A stretch of DNA of 64,000 bases. Origin: JBCCGR01 sp039029195. GTDB taxonomy: Bacteria; Pseudomonadota; Alphaproteobacteria; Rhizobiales; Rhizobiaceae. The position numbers were made by a program, and so were the translations under genes. Of this stretch, positions 17,191-25,613 are shown one piece after another (positions within the stretch are counted from its first letter, which is position 1; the number at the start of each line of letters is the position of its first letter). The stretch is taken from contig JBCCGR010000020.1 of assembly GCA_039029195.1 (NCBI GenBank), positions 1-64,000 of the forward strand, read 5' to 3'. Under the pieces are notes generated by a model that worked only from the letters and a program-made list of their open reading frames with translations, did not search any database and was not told the origin of the DNA.

Positions 17191-17358
17191 GAGGATCAAC
17201 GCAATTCAAACGGCGGAGAGGGTGGGAGTTGGTGGCGGTCATAGGCTTTTGCCAATTCCACCGCAAGGACGGGTCGCCTCGGCGTCGTTCAAGCGGGCTT
17301 CGGGGGCTTGACCAACAGCGCCCTGCAAGGCATCCCACGCTGAACAGGGAGCGGGCTT

Positions 17359-18264
17359 GTGACTGGATCATTCGGCAAAAAACTGTCGGCGTTTGGCGAT
17401 GACGTCGCATCTGCGCTTGATGTCTTGCTGACCACGCAACCCTCCGCCGGTGAACTGGAACGGCCTGCCCGCCTCATCGAAGCAATGCGGCATGGCGTGC
17501 TCAATGGCGGCAAACGGCTGCGACCATTTCTGCTGGTTGAATCTGCAACTCTCTTCGGTGTCCGCAACGCCGAAGCCATGCAGGCAGCCTGCGCGTTGGA
17601 AATGGTGCATTGCTATTCGCTGATCCACGATGATCTGCCCGCAATGGACGATGATGATCTCAGACGCGGGCGCCCAACGGTCCATATCGCATTCGACGAA
17701 GCCACTGCGATTCTGGCTGGAGACGCACTGCTCACCTACGCCTTCGATCTGCTTGCATCTGAGGCCACACATCCCGATCCTGCAATTCAATTGAAGCTGG
17801 TGCGCGGCCTGGCCCGTGCGGCTGGTCATGGCGGCATGATCGGCGGACAGATGCTCGACATCGCAGCCGAATCGACGCCGCCCGATAACGCGGGCATTGT
17901 TACCTTGCAGGCAATGAAGACCGGGGCACTCATCCGATATGCTTGCGAAGCGGGAGCTGATCTTGGCAAGGCCAGCGCGCAAGAACGCGATGCATTGGTT
18001 CAATACGGAAAGGCCATCGGAGCAGCCTTTCAACTTGCCGATGATTTGCTCGACGCAACATCCACTGCAGCCGCCATGGGCAAAAAGACCGGCAAGGATG
18101 AGGATCGCGGCAAGGCAACTTTTGTCAGCCGACATGGAGTTGATGCATCGAGAGAAAAGCTCTGGTCACTGCATCAAAATGCTGTCGAGGCCCTGTCCGG
18201 GTTCGATAGTTCCGCTGATACGCTGCGCGAAATTGCGACATTCATCGTCGAGCGCGAGAATTGA
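17359..18264 (+). CDS. ispA: Farnesyl/polyprenyl diphosphate synthase
   Basis: A 301-residue short-chain trans-isoprenyl diphosphate synthase that condenses IPP with DMAPP/GPP. The first aspartate-rich motif DDLPAMDDDD (91-100) has the two-residue insertion of the bacterial FPP type, and the second is DDLLDAT (228-234). GGKRLRPF and the KKTGKDEDRGKAT tail are also typical. The start is GTG. It is not next to xseB/dxs as in many bacteria; mtgA lies divergent upstream. Confidence 0.93.
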   Translation: MTGSFGKKLSAFGDDVASALDVLLTTQPSAGELERPARLIEAMRHGVLNGGKRLRPFLLVESATLFGVRNAEAMQAACALEMVHCYSLIHDDLPAMDDDDLRRGRPTVHIAFDEATAILAGDALLTYAFDLLASEATHPDPAIQLKLVRGLARAAGHGGMIGGQMLDIAAESTPPDNAGIVTLQAMKTGALIRYACEAGADLGKASAQERDALVQYGKAIGAAFQLADDLLDATSTAAAMGKKTGKDEDRGKATFVSRHGVDASREKLWSLHQNAVEALSGFDSSADTLREIATFIVEREN

Positions 18265-18287
18265 TCTCGAACAGTGCTCCATCCTGA

Positions 18288-18306
18288 TTGGTCCGGACCG
18301 GACCAA
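18288..18306. promoter_or_regulatory. Perfect 19-bp palindrome upstream of the GGT/TAXI cassette (operator candidate)
   Basis: The sequence is TTGGTCCGG-A-CCGGACCAA, a perfect 9-1-9 inverted repeat ending 55 bp before the start of the GGT homologue. TGGT...ACCA operators are typical of GntR-family (FadR/PdhR-like) repressors, so a GntR regulator encoded elsewhere is likely. No regulator gene is adjacent. Confidence 0.65.
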
Positions 18307-18361
18307 CCGCGATTCGGTATCTGCTTGAGACACCGATTTTCAATCGAGAAAGGCAATTGAA

Positions 18362-20161
18362 TTGACCGCCTTCACCACCCGACCGGAAATCAAGGGCACC
18401 TTTGGTGTTGTCACATCCACTCACTGGATTGCGTCCGCCGTTGGCATGTCCATTCTGGAGCGCGGTGGAAACGCCTTTGATACCGCGGTGGCCACCGGTT
18501 TTGTGTTGCAGATTGTTGAACCTCATCTCAACGGCCCCGGTGGGGATGTGCCCATCCTGTTTCAGTTGGCAGGTGCGGACCGACCCCAGATCCTGTGTGG
18601 ACAGGGTGTTGCACCGGAAAAAGCAACCATCGACTACTATCGTAGTGAGGGTCATCATCTCGTACCGGGCACCGGATTTCTTGCCGCTGTCGTGCCGGGC
18701 TCCTTCGCCGCGTGGCTGAGCTTGCTGCGCGATCATGGCACAATGAATCTAGCCGACGTTCTGGCACCGACCATCTTCTATGCGCGGGAGGGTTTCCCGC
18801 TGGTTCCGCGCATTGTGGACGCTATTGCCGATGTCTCGGCCATATTCCTCGATGATTGGCCAACATCAGCAGCGATCTATCTGCCCGGCGGCAAGCCGCC
18901 ACCCGTCGACCAGCCATTCCGCAATCCGAAAATTGCCGAAACGTGGGAGCGCATTCTCTCAGGCTGCAAAGGTGCCGGAAGCCGCGAGAGGGAGATCGAC
19001 ATTGCGATTGAACAGATTTATCGCGGCTTTGTTGCCGAGACGATTGTCGGCTTCATTCAAAATCCGCTTCGCGACAGCAGCGGCAGACACAGTTCCGGCA
19101 TTCTAAGCCGCGATGATTTCGCGAACTGGTCACCCACCTACGAGGCACCGCTCAGCTATGGTTTTGGCGATTATGAAGTCTTCAAAGGCGGTGCCTGGAC
19201 CCAGGGACCGGCATTTCTGCAACAGCTGGCTCTTTTGAAGTCGCTCGATCTCGACAAGCTCGATCCAACCGGAACCGACTTCGTGCATCTTGTCACCGAG
19301 GCATCAAAGCTGGCCTTCGCAGATCGTGAAGCCTTCTATGGGGATCCCGACTTTGTCGATGTGCCCATCGAAACCTTGTTGAGCGATGCTTACAATGATG
19401 AGCGACGCGCGCTCATTTCACCGAACGCTTCTTTCGACCTCTGCCCTGGAACCATTGCCGGTTTCAGCAACCGGCTGGCAGACCCGAAAACTATGCTTGC
19501 TGCCTCAGGTGTTGAAATCGCGGATGGCGCGGGCGAACCCACAATGGCGCGCTACGATGACAAGGTGCAAAAGGCAACGTCAGGCGACACCTGTCATCTC
19601 GACATTATCGACCGGTGGGGCAACATGGTAGCGGCGACTCCGTCCGGAGGCTGGTTGCAAAGTTCACCAACAATTCCCGATCTTGGCTTCAGTCTAACGA
19701 CGCGCGCTCAAATGTTCTGGCTTGAAGAGGGACTGCCGGCAAGCCTTGCGCCCTTCAAGCGTCCACGCGCAACCCTCAGCCCCTCTCTCGCCCATCGCGA
19801 TGGCAAACCTTACTTGGTGTGGGGCACGCCCGGTGGTGACCAGCAGGATCAATGGACGCTGGTCCAGTTCTTGCGCCACGTGTTGCACGGTCAGAACCTG
19901 CAGGAGATCTGCGACAGCCCGATGTTTCATTCGGCTCACTTTCCATCTTCCTTTTATCCACGCCAGGCCCAGCCCGGGCGACTGGTGGTTGAAGATCGTT
20001 TTTCTGGAACGGTCATTCAGGAGTTGCGCAGTCGCGGTCACGATGTGGCGGTTGACGGTCCCTGGACGGTCGGGCGCATGACAGCGGCAAGCCGCGATGG
20101 AGCGTTTCTCAAGGCCGGCGCATCGCCGCGCGGATTGCAAGGGTATGCAATCGGGCGATAG
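18362..20161 (+). CDS. Gamma-glutamyltransferase family hydrolase (paralogue 2, cassette-associated)
   Basis: A 599-residue Ntn hydrolase of the GGT family. The predicted autocleavage threonine is Thr410 in SGDTCHLDIIDRWGN, and the family motifs GGNAFDTAVATGF, EPHLNGPGGD and VVPGSFAAW are clear. Compared with paralogue 1, the Arg of the gamma-glutamyl carboxylate pocket is replaced (GQGVAPEKA instead of GSGRAA), and the GSG loop after the nucleophile is altered. A different amide substrate is therefore likely. There is no signal peptide. The TTG start follows GAGAAAGG. It is the first gene of a unit with a TAXI binding protein, a TRAP permease and an aminotransferase, suggesting that it cleaves the imported compound in the cytoplasm. 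Confidence 0.88.
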   Translation: MTAFTTRPEIKGTFGVVTSTHWIASAVGMSILERGGNAFDTAVATGFVLQIVEPHLNGPGGDVPILFQLAGADRPQILCGQGVAPEKATIDYYRSEGHHLVPGTGFLAAVVPGSFAAWLSLLRDHGTMNLADVLAPTIFYAREGFPLVPRIVDAIADVSAIFLDDWPTSAAIYLPGGKPPPVDQPFRNPKIAETWERILSGCKGAGSREREIDIAIEQIYRGFVAETIVGFIQNPLRDSSGRHSSGILSRDDFANWSPTYEAPLSYGFGDYEVFKGGAWTQGPAFLQQLALLKSLDLDKLDPTGTDFVHLVTEASKLAFADREAFYGDPDFVDVPIETLLSDAYNDERRALISPNASFDLCPGTIAGFSNRLADPKTMLAASGVEIADGAGEPTMARYDDKVQKATSGDTCHLDIIDRWGNMVAATPSGGWLQSSPTIPDLGFSLTTRAQMFWLEEGLPASLAPFKRPRATLSPSLAHRDGKPYLVWGTPGGDQQDQWTLVQFLRHVLHGQNLQEICDSPMFHSAHFPSSFYPRQAQPGRLVVEDRFSGTVIQELRSRGHDVAVDGPWTVGRMTAASRDGAFLKAGASPRGLQGYAIGR

Positions 20162-20183
20162 CAATCCTGACAGGTTCGCTTCA

Positions 20184-20199
20184 TTGACCGAATGGTCAA
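20184..20199. promoter_or_regulatory. Perfect 16-bp palindrome upstream of the TAXI gene
   Basis: TTGACC-GAAT-GGTCAA is a 6-4-6 inverted repeat, 139 bp before the TAXI start codon and 22 bp after the GGT stop. The arms are followed by AAAAAG rather than T, so it is not a rightward terminator. An operator for an internal promoter is the simplest reading. Confidence 0.45.
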
Positions 20200-20338
20200 A
20201 AAGCAGCCCACAACCGGCTTGACCTTGTGCCAAATCTCTTTCACGTTGCTGTGAGACGCGCGTTCGCAGACCCACCAAAGGTCCACTCAGGAATGCGCGC
20301 GCAAAGAGATAACAAGCCAATTCAACTGGGAGAAACAC

Positions 20339-21304
20339 ATGAAAAAACAAGTCCTTGGATTTTTTACAGCGTCTGCGATGGCGCTCACCGCTGGCACAGC
20401 AGCGCTTGCGCAACAGCAGTTCATCTCCATCGGCACCGGTGGTGTAACCGGCGTTTACTATCCGACGGGTGGAGCGATCTGCCGTCTTGTAAACAAGAAC
20501 CGCAAAGAGCACGGCATTCGTTGTTCGGCTGAATCAACAGGCGGCTCGATTTACAACATCAACACCATCAAAGCTGGTGAGTTGGAATTCGGTGTTGCCC
20601 AGTCTGACTGGCAGTATCACGCCTACAACGGCACCTCAAAGTTTGCTGATGCGGGCAAGTTCGAAAAGCTGCGCGCCGTTTTCTCAGTGCATCCTGAGCC
20701 TGTGACGGTGATTGCAAGCGATGCTTCCGGCATCAACACGCTGACCGACGCAAAAGGCAAACGCCTCAACATCGGCAACCCTGGTTCCGGCACACGCGGC
20801 ACCTGGGAAGTGATTGAAGCCGCACTTGGCTGGCAGCGTTCTGATCTGAAGCTTGCCGCCGAAATGAAGTCGGCTGAAACCGGTCAGGCCGTTTGCGACG
20901 GCAAGATCGACGCCTACTTTTGGCTGGTTGGTCACCCATCCGCTCTGACCCAGGAATCGCTTGCTACCTGTGCAGCACATCTGGTGAATGTGGAAGGTCC
21001 GGCCATCGACAAGCTTGTCGCCGACAATTCTTTCTATCGTACCGCCACCATTCCGGCTGGCATGTACAACAACAAGGAAGACATCAAGACATTTGGTGTT
21101 GGCGCAACCTTCGTGACCAGCTCCGATGTACCTGAAGAGGTCGTCTACACGGTTGTGAAAGCGGTGTTTGAAAACTTCGATCAGTTCAAGAAGCTTCATC
21201 CGGCGTTCGCCAATTTGAAGCCTGAGGAAATGATCAAGGATTCCCTCTCTGCACCGCTGCATGACGGCGCTGCCAAATACTACAAGGAAAAGGGCTGGAT
21301 GTAA
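20339..21304 (+). CDS. TAXI-family TRAP transporter solute-binding protein
   Basis: A 321-residue periplasmic binding protein. A Sec signal peptide is clear (MKKQVLGFFTASAMALTAGTAALAQQ, cleavage near Ala24). The mature part starts FISIGTGGVTGVYYPTGGAICRLVNK, the hallmark of the TAXI family, and continues with ESTGGSIYNINTIKAGELEFGVAQSD. It would capture a small organic ligand for the fused permease downstream. TAXI ligands known in the literature include glutamate and 2-oxoglutarate, but most are unknown. It has its own ribosome-binding site (TGGGAG) and is separated from the permease by a hairpin, which would favour excess binding protein. Confidence 0.95.
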   Translation: MKKQVLGFFTASAMALTAGTAALAQQQFISIGTGGVTGVYYPTGGAICRLVNKNRKEHGIRCSAESTGGSIYNINTIKAGELEFGVAQSDWQYHAYNGTSKFADAGKFEKLRAVFSVHPEPVTVIASDASGINTLTDAKGKRLNIGNPGSGTRGTWEVIEAALGWQRSDLKLAAEMKSAETGQAVCDGKIDAYFWLVGHPSALTQESLATCAAHLVNVEGPAIDKLVADNSFYRTATIPAGMYNNKEDIKTFGVGATFVTSSDVPEEVVYTVVKAVFENFDQFKKLHPAFANLKPEEMIKDSLSAPLHDGAAKYYKEKGWM

Positions 21305-21333
21305 TTCCAACCTGATTTTCAAGTTCAGTTCGG

Positions 21334-21362
21334 GGGCGGTGCAGACCGCCCTCGGCGTTTTT
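21334..21362 (+). terminator. Hairpin between TAXI binding protein and permease (leaky terminator)
   Basis: GGGCGGT / ACCGCCC arms around a GCAG tetraloop (21334-21351) are followed after TCGGCG by five T. It probably limits read-through from the binding-protein gene into the permease gene. Confidence 0.6.
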
Positions 21363-21439
21363 CCGCTCTGTAATCGTCACTTTTGTCAGGGCGGACACCT
21401 TCGAAAGAAATTTTCGGGGAAATAAAGAGGGGAGCCATA

Positions 21440-24040
21440 ATGTCCGACACACGGGACGATCTTGAAGCCTTTACCGCCACCGACACAGGCGGACGAACAT
21501 CGACCGGACTGACCGGCAGCCTGATCTACTGGGTTGCGCTGATTTGGGCGTTTTTCCAGCTCTATATCGCCTCCAACCTCCCCTTCACCATCCAGGAAAT
21601 GATTGGCTTCGGCGTTGTCACGAACTCCAACGCCCGTCTGATCCACCTAGCATTCGGTCTGGCACTTGCCGCCATGGCCTTCCCACTCGTGAAGTCGGCG
21701 CCAAAAGACCGCATACCCTGGTATGACTGGGTGCTGGTCGCGCTGGGTGTGATTTCCTGTCTTTATATCGTTTTCCTGCGCAACGAAATCGCGGTGCGCG
21801 CTGGTCTTCCCACCACCGGCGACCTTGTCGTTTCCACCATTGGCCTGATCATTCTTTTGATCGGCGTTTACCGCGCATTGGGTCTGCCGCTGGTCATCGT
21901 GGCCTGCGTTTTCCTGATGTATGTCTTCTTTGGAGATGCCCGCTGGCTGCCTGAAGCTATGCAGTGGAAGGGTGCTTCCTACGGCAAGGCCATGTGGCAC
22001 TTCTGGATGCAGAATGAAGGCGTGTTCGGCGTCGCTCTCGGCGTCTCTGCATCGCTGATTTTCTTGTTCGTCTTGTTCGGCTCGATCCTCGAAAAGGCCG
22101 GTGCGGGCAACTATTTCATCAAAGTGTCCTTCGCGCTGCTTGGCCACCTGCGTGGCGGACCGGCCAAGGCTGCCGTTCTTGCCTCCGCGATGAGCGGTCT
22201 TTATTCCGGCTCATCCATTGCCAACACGGTGACCACCGGGACGTTCACAATTCCCCTGATGAAACGCACCGGTTTTTCAGCTGAAAAAGCCGGCGCGGTC
22301 GAGGTCGCATCCTCCACCAACGGCCAGTTGACACCGCCCGTCATGGGCGCTGCCGCATTTCTGATCGCAGAATTCACCGGTGTGAGCTACACCGATATTC
22401 TGCGCCACGCCCTCATTCCCGCGCTCGTTTCCTATATTGCGCTTGTTTACATCGTGCATCTGGAAGCGATGAAACTTGATCTGAAAGGTCTCGAGAAGCC
22501 CCCTGCCACGATGACCTTCGCGGCAAAAATGATTGGGGTTCTCTCTGGCTTTATCGGCATCGCAATATTGGGAGCCGCGGTCTATTTCGGGCTTGGCTGG
22601 ATCAAGACCGCAACGCCCGACATGGCGTTTCCAATAGCCATTGTCCTTTGCGCCGTCGCCTATCTGATCCTGCTGTGGTTCGCATCGCGCCAACCCGATC
22701 TTGTGGTTGATGATCCCAACGCACCTATTCTGGAACTGCCAAAGGCAGGACCTACCGCGATGACCGGGCTCTACTACATTCTGCCCATCGTCATTCTGAT
22801 CTGGTGCATTCTGATTGAGCGCTTCTCGCCGGCCCTCTCCGCCTTCTGGGCCACCATCGCGATGATCACGGTCGCGCTGACCCAGCATCCTCTCAAAGCG
22901 ATGATGCGCGGTACGGGCAACCTTGGCGAAGCGACACGCCGGGGTGTCGGCGAATGGCTGGAGGGTATGGTTTCCGGCTCCCGCAACATGATCGGAATTT
23001 CCGTGGCAACTGGTGCTGCAGGCATCATCGTTGGAACGATTTCGCTCACCGGTGCGCATCAGGTTGTTGGCGAACTGGTTGAATATCTCTCCGGCGGTTA
23101 TCTGATGGTGATGCTCATTCTCGTGGCCATCATGAGCCTGATCCTCGGCATGGGCCTGCCAACCACGGCTAACTATATTGTGGTTTCCTCCTTGATGGCG
23201 CCGGTCATTCTGACCCTTGGTGCCAAAAGTGGGCTCATCCTGCCGCTGATCGCAGTGCACCTCTTCGTGTTCTACTTCGGCATTCTGGCTGATGACACGC
23301 CACCGGTCGGGCTTGCAGCGTTCGCCGCTGCCGCCATTTCACAGGGCGACCCCATCAAGACCGGTATTCAGGGCTTCGCCTACGATATTCGAACCGCTCT
23401 GTTGCCGTTCCTGTTTATCTTCAACACGGAACTGCTGCTGATCGATGTGCATTGGACGAAGGCAATCTTCGTTTTCATTGTCGCGGTCATAGCGATGCTC
23501 TTATTTGCGTCGGCGACGCAGGGGTGGTGGCTTGTCAAAAACCGAATCTGGGAATCCGCCATTCTTCTGCTGATCGCATTCACCCTGTTCAGGCCTGGCT
23601 ACTGGCTCGATCAGATCTACCCGCCATTCAACGATGTTGATCCGGCCAAGGTCTATGAGGTGGTGGGTGACGCCCCGGCCAAGGGAACGCTCACGTTTGT
23701 GGTTTCCGGTCCGAATTTCGACACGGGCGAAACCACCTCCACCACACTGCTTGTGCCCTTGGGGGACCGGGCGGAGGCCATCAAGCGGCTGGAAGCTGCA
23801 GGTTTGACGATCAACCTCGAAGACGGCCTTGCCAAGGTGGAAGAACCGCTGCCGCAAACACCGTTCTTTGAATCGATCGGCAAGCTGTTCGACTTCTACG
23901 GCGATGATCCCGTCGTGGTCAAAACCGTGCGCAGCAAAGCTGATCGTTTGCCGAAGGAAGTGTTCTATATTCCGGCCCTCATTCTGCTTGCGCTTGTCTA
24001 CTTCGCCCAACGACGAAGACGTGACTTCGCAACCGCATAA
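21440..24040 (+). CDS. TRAP transporter fused permease (DctQM type, TAXI-associated)
   Basis: An 866-residue integral-membrane protein combining the small (4-helix) and large (12-helix) TRAP subunits. The large-subunit core shows SGLYSGSSIANTVTTGTFTIPLMKRTG, GAVEVASSTNGQLTPPVMGAAAFL and ILGMGLPTTANYIVVSSLMAPV, typical of TAXI-type permeases. A soluble C-terminal extension (about residues 755-845, DVDPAKVYEVVGDAPAKG onward) precedes a last hydrophobic segment. It is driven by a sodium or proton gradient. The ATG at 21440 follows GAGGGG; an upstream in-frame start at 21383 adds 19 non-conserved residues. Confidence 0.95.
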   Translation: MSDTRDDLEAFTATDTGGRTSTGLTGSLIYWVALIWAFFQLYIASNLPFTIQEMIGFGVVTNSNARLIHLAFGLALAAMAFPLVKSAPKDRIPWYDWVLVALGVISCLYIVFLRNEIAVRAGLPTTGDLVVSTIGLIILLIGVYRALGLPLVIVACVFLMYVFFGDARWLPEAMQWKGASYGKAMWHFWMQNEGVFGVALGVSASLIFLFVLFGSILEKAGAGNYFIKVSFALLGHLRGGPAKAAVLASAMSGLYSGSSIANTVTTGTFTIPLMKRTGFSAEKAGAVEVASSTNGQLTPPVMGAAAFLIAEFTGVSYTDILRHALIPALVSYIALVYIVHLEAMKLDLKGLEKPPATMTFAAKMIGVLSGFIGIAILGAAVYFGLGWIKTATPDMAFPIAIVLCAVAYLILLWFASRQPDLVVDDPNAPILELPKAGPTAMTGLYYILPIVILIWCILIERFSPALSAFWATIAMITVALTQHPLKAMMRGTGNLGEATRRGVGEWLEGMVSGSRNMIGISVATGAAGIIVGTISLTGAHQVVGELVEYLSGGYLMVMLILVAIMSLILGMGLPTTANYIVVSSLMAPVILTLGAKSGLILPLIAVHLFVFYFGILADDTPPVGLAAFAAAAISQGDPIKTGIQGFAYDIRTALLPFLFIFNTELLLIDVHWTKAIFVFIVAVIAMLLFASATQGWWLVKNRIWESAILLLIAFTLFRPGYWLDQIYPPFNDVDPAKVYEVVGDAPAKGTLTFVVSGPNFDTGETTSTTLLVPLGDRAEAIKRLEAAGLTINLEDGLAKVEEPLPQTPFFESIGKLFDFYGDDPVVVKTVRSKADRLPKEVFYIPALILLALVYFAQRRRRDFATA

Positions 24041-24087
24041 GGAAGGCGTATAGGCGCACAAACACTTCTGATACGCGGTTGCGCAGC

Positions 24088-25407
24088 ATGTCTCATATCT
24101 TCCATCGGCACACCAAATCTGCCCTCCCCACCGCTTCGCATGGGGAGGGCTGCTACCTGATCGATCAGTCTGGCAGGCGCTATTTCGACGGCTCGGGTGG
24201 GGCGGCTGTCTCATGCCTGGGCCACAGCGATCCGGATGTGACTGCAGCCATTCACGCACAGGCCGATCAGCTTGCGTTTGCCCACACGGGCTTCTTCACA
24301 TCCGACCCTGCGGAGGAATTGGCTGATCTTCTGATTGCCAACGCACCGCAAGGCATTGAGCGGGTCTATTTTGTCTCTGGCGGATCCGAGGCCGTGGAGG
24401 CCGCCATAAAGCTTGCCCGGCAATATTATCTGGAGATCGGCGAACCTTCACGCAGCAAGATCATTGCCCGACGGCAAAGCTATCACGGCAACACGCTTGG
24501 AGCATTGGCCGCCGGTGGCAACGAATGGCGGCGTCAGCAGTTCGCCCCCTTGATGGTCGAAACCAGCCATATTGCGCCCTGCTATGAATATCGCGACCGT
24601 CACGACGGCGAGACGCTGTTTGACTATGGCCAGCGCGTTGCCAACGAACTCGAAGATGAAATCCAGCGGCTCGGCGCTGAAAATGTTATGGCCTTCATGG
24701 CTGAGCCGGTTGTCGGCGCCACGCTGGGCGGTGTTCCGGCGGTGGAGGGCTACTACAAGCGCATCCGCGAGATTTGCGATGCCCATGGCGTGCTGCTCAT
24801 TCTTGATGAAGTTATGTGCGGCATGGGACGCACAGGCAGCTTCTTCGCTTGCGAGCAGGATGGCATCGCACCTGACATCGTGACCATCGCCAAGGGGCTG
24901 GGTGGTGGCTATCAGCCGATTGGCGCCATGCTTGCGAGCAACAAGATCTACGCTGCGATCGAAGCCGGTTCAGGATTTTTCCAACACGGCCACACCTATA
25001 TGGGCCACCCGCTAGCCTGCGCGGCGTCGTTGGCGGTCGTAAAAAAGCTCACCGAGGGCGGGCTGACCGACCGCTGCAAAGCGATGGGTGAGAAGCTCAA
25101 CGACGCGCTCAATCAGGCATTCGGCCAGCATCCGAACGTGGGCGACATTCGCGGACGCGGTCTTTTCCGCGGGCTAGAATTTGTTGAGGACCGGGCAACC
25201 AAAAAACCCTTCGACTCTTCGCTCGGGATCAACAAGCAGATCAAGAAAACCGCATTTGAAGAAGGGCTGATCTGCTATCCCATGGGCGGAACGATTGACG
25301 GACGCACAGGCGACCACCTCCTGCTTGCCCCGCCTTTCATACTCGAAGACAGCCACATCGATGAAATCATCGGCAAGCTGGAGACAACGTTTACACAGGT
25401 GTTTTGA
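24088..25407 (+). CDS. Class III pyridoxal-phosphate aminotransferase
   Basis: A 439-residue omega-aminotransferase-family enzyme. PLP-binding elements are visible: SGGSEAVEAAIKLARQYY, the aspartate in LLILDEVMCGMGRTG (Asp240) and the Schiff-base Lys269 in TIAKGLGGGYQPIGA. The C-terminal substrate region contains HTYMGHPLACAA and RGRGLFRGLEFV. It would move an amino group from an omega- or amino-acid-type donor to pyruvate or 2-oxoglutarate. It is the last gene of the GGT/TAXI/TRAP unit, 47 bp after the permease, so the donor may be the amine released from the imported compound. The ATG at 24088 is preferred to a TTG three codons earlier. Confidence 0.92.
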   Translation: MSHIFHRHTKSALPTASHGEGCYLIDQSGRRYFDGSGGAAVSCLGHSDPDVTAAIHAQADQLAFAHTGFFTSDPAEELADLLIANAPQGIERVYFVSGGSEAVEAAIKLARQYYLEIGEPSRSKIIARRQSYHGNTLGALAAGGNEWRRQQFAPLMVETSHIAPCYEYRDRHDGETLFDYGQRVANELEDEIQRLGAENVMAFMAEPVVGATLGGVPAVEGYYKRIREICDAHGVLLILDEVMCGMGRTGSFFACEQDGIAPDIVTIAKGLGGGYQPIGAMLASNKIYAAIEAGSGFFQHGHTYMGHPLACAASLAVVKKLTEGGLTDRCKAMGEKLNDALNQAFGQHPNVGDIRGRGLFRGLEFVEDRATKKPFDSSLGINKQIKKTAFEEGLICYPMGGTIDGRTGDHLLLAPPFILEDSHIDEIIGKLETTFTQVF

Positions 25408-25613
25408 GGGAAAACGCTCTTGCTTTGCCACTGCCGCAACGGCGGCGGTCCAGAGCGACTGTCAAAACGTCCGTTGGCCATCACCGTCGGAGTGTGCAGC
25501 ACTGGATACCCGCTGTCGGGCGGGTGTGACAAATCAGGAGCTGGTGGGTTCTCTCACCTCCATTTCCACTTCTCTAACCATCTTCGCGTTAACTGGCGGC
25601 AGGAGACCCCGCC

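Noticed and set aside
20184..20199. FNR/FixK-type box
   Set aside because: FNR/FixK sites are TTGA-N6-TCAA; here the spacing between TTGA and TCAA is eight, so the site does not fit.
22277..23260. Long open frame on the reverse strand inside the TRAP permease
   Set aside because: It is antisense to a strongly conserved permease, has a His/Asp/Gln-rich composition typical of antisense frames and no recognisable domain.
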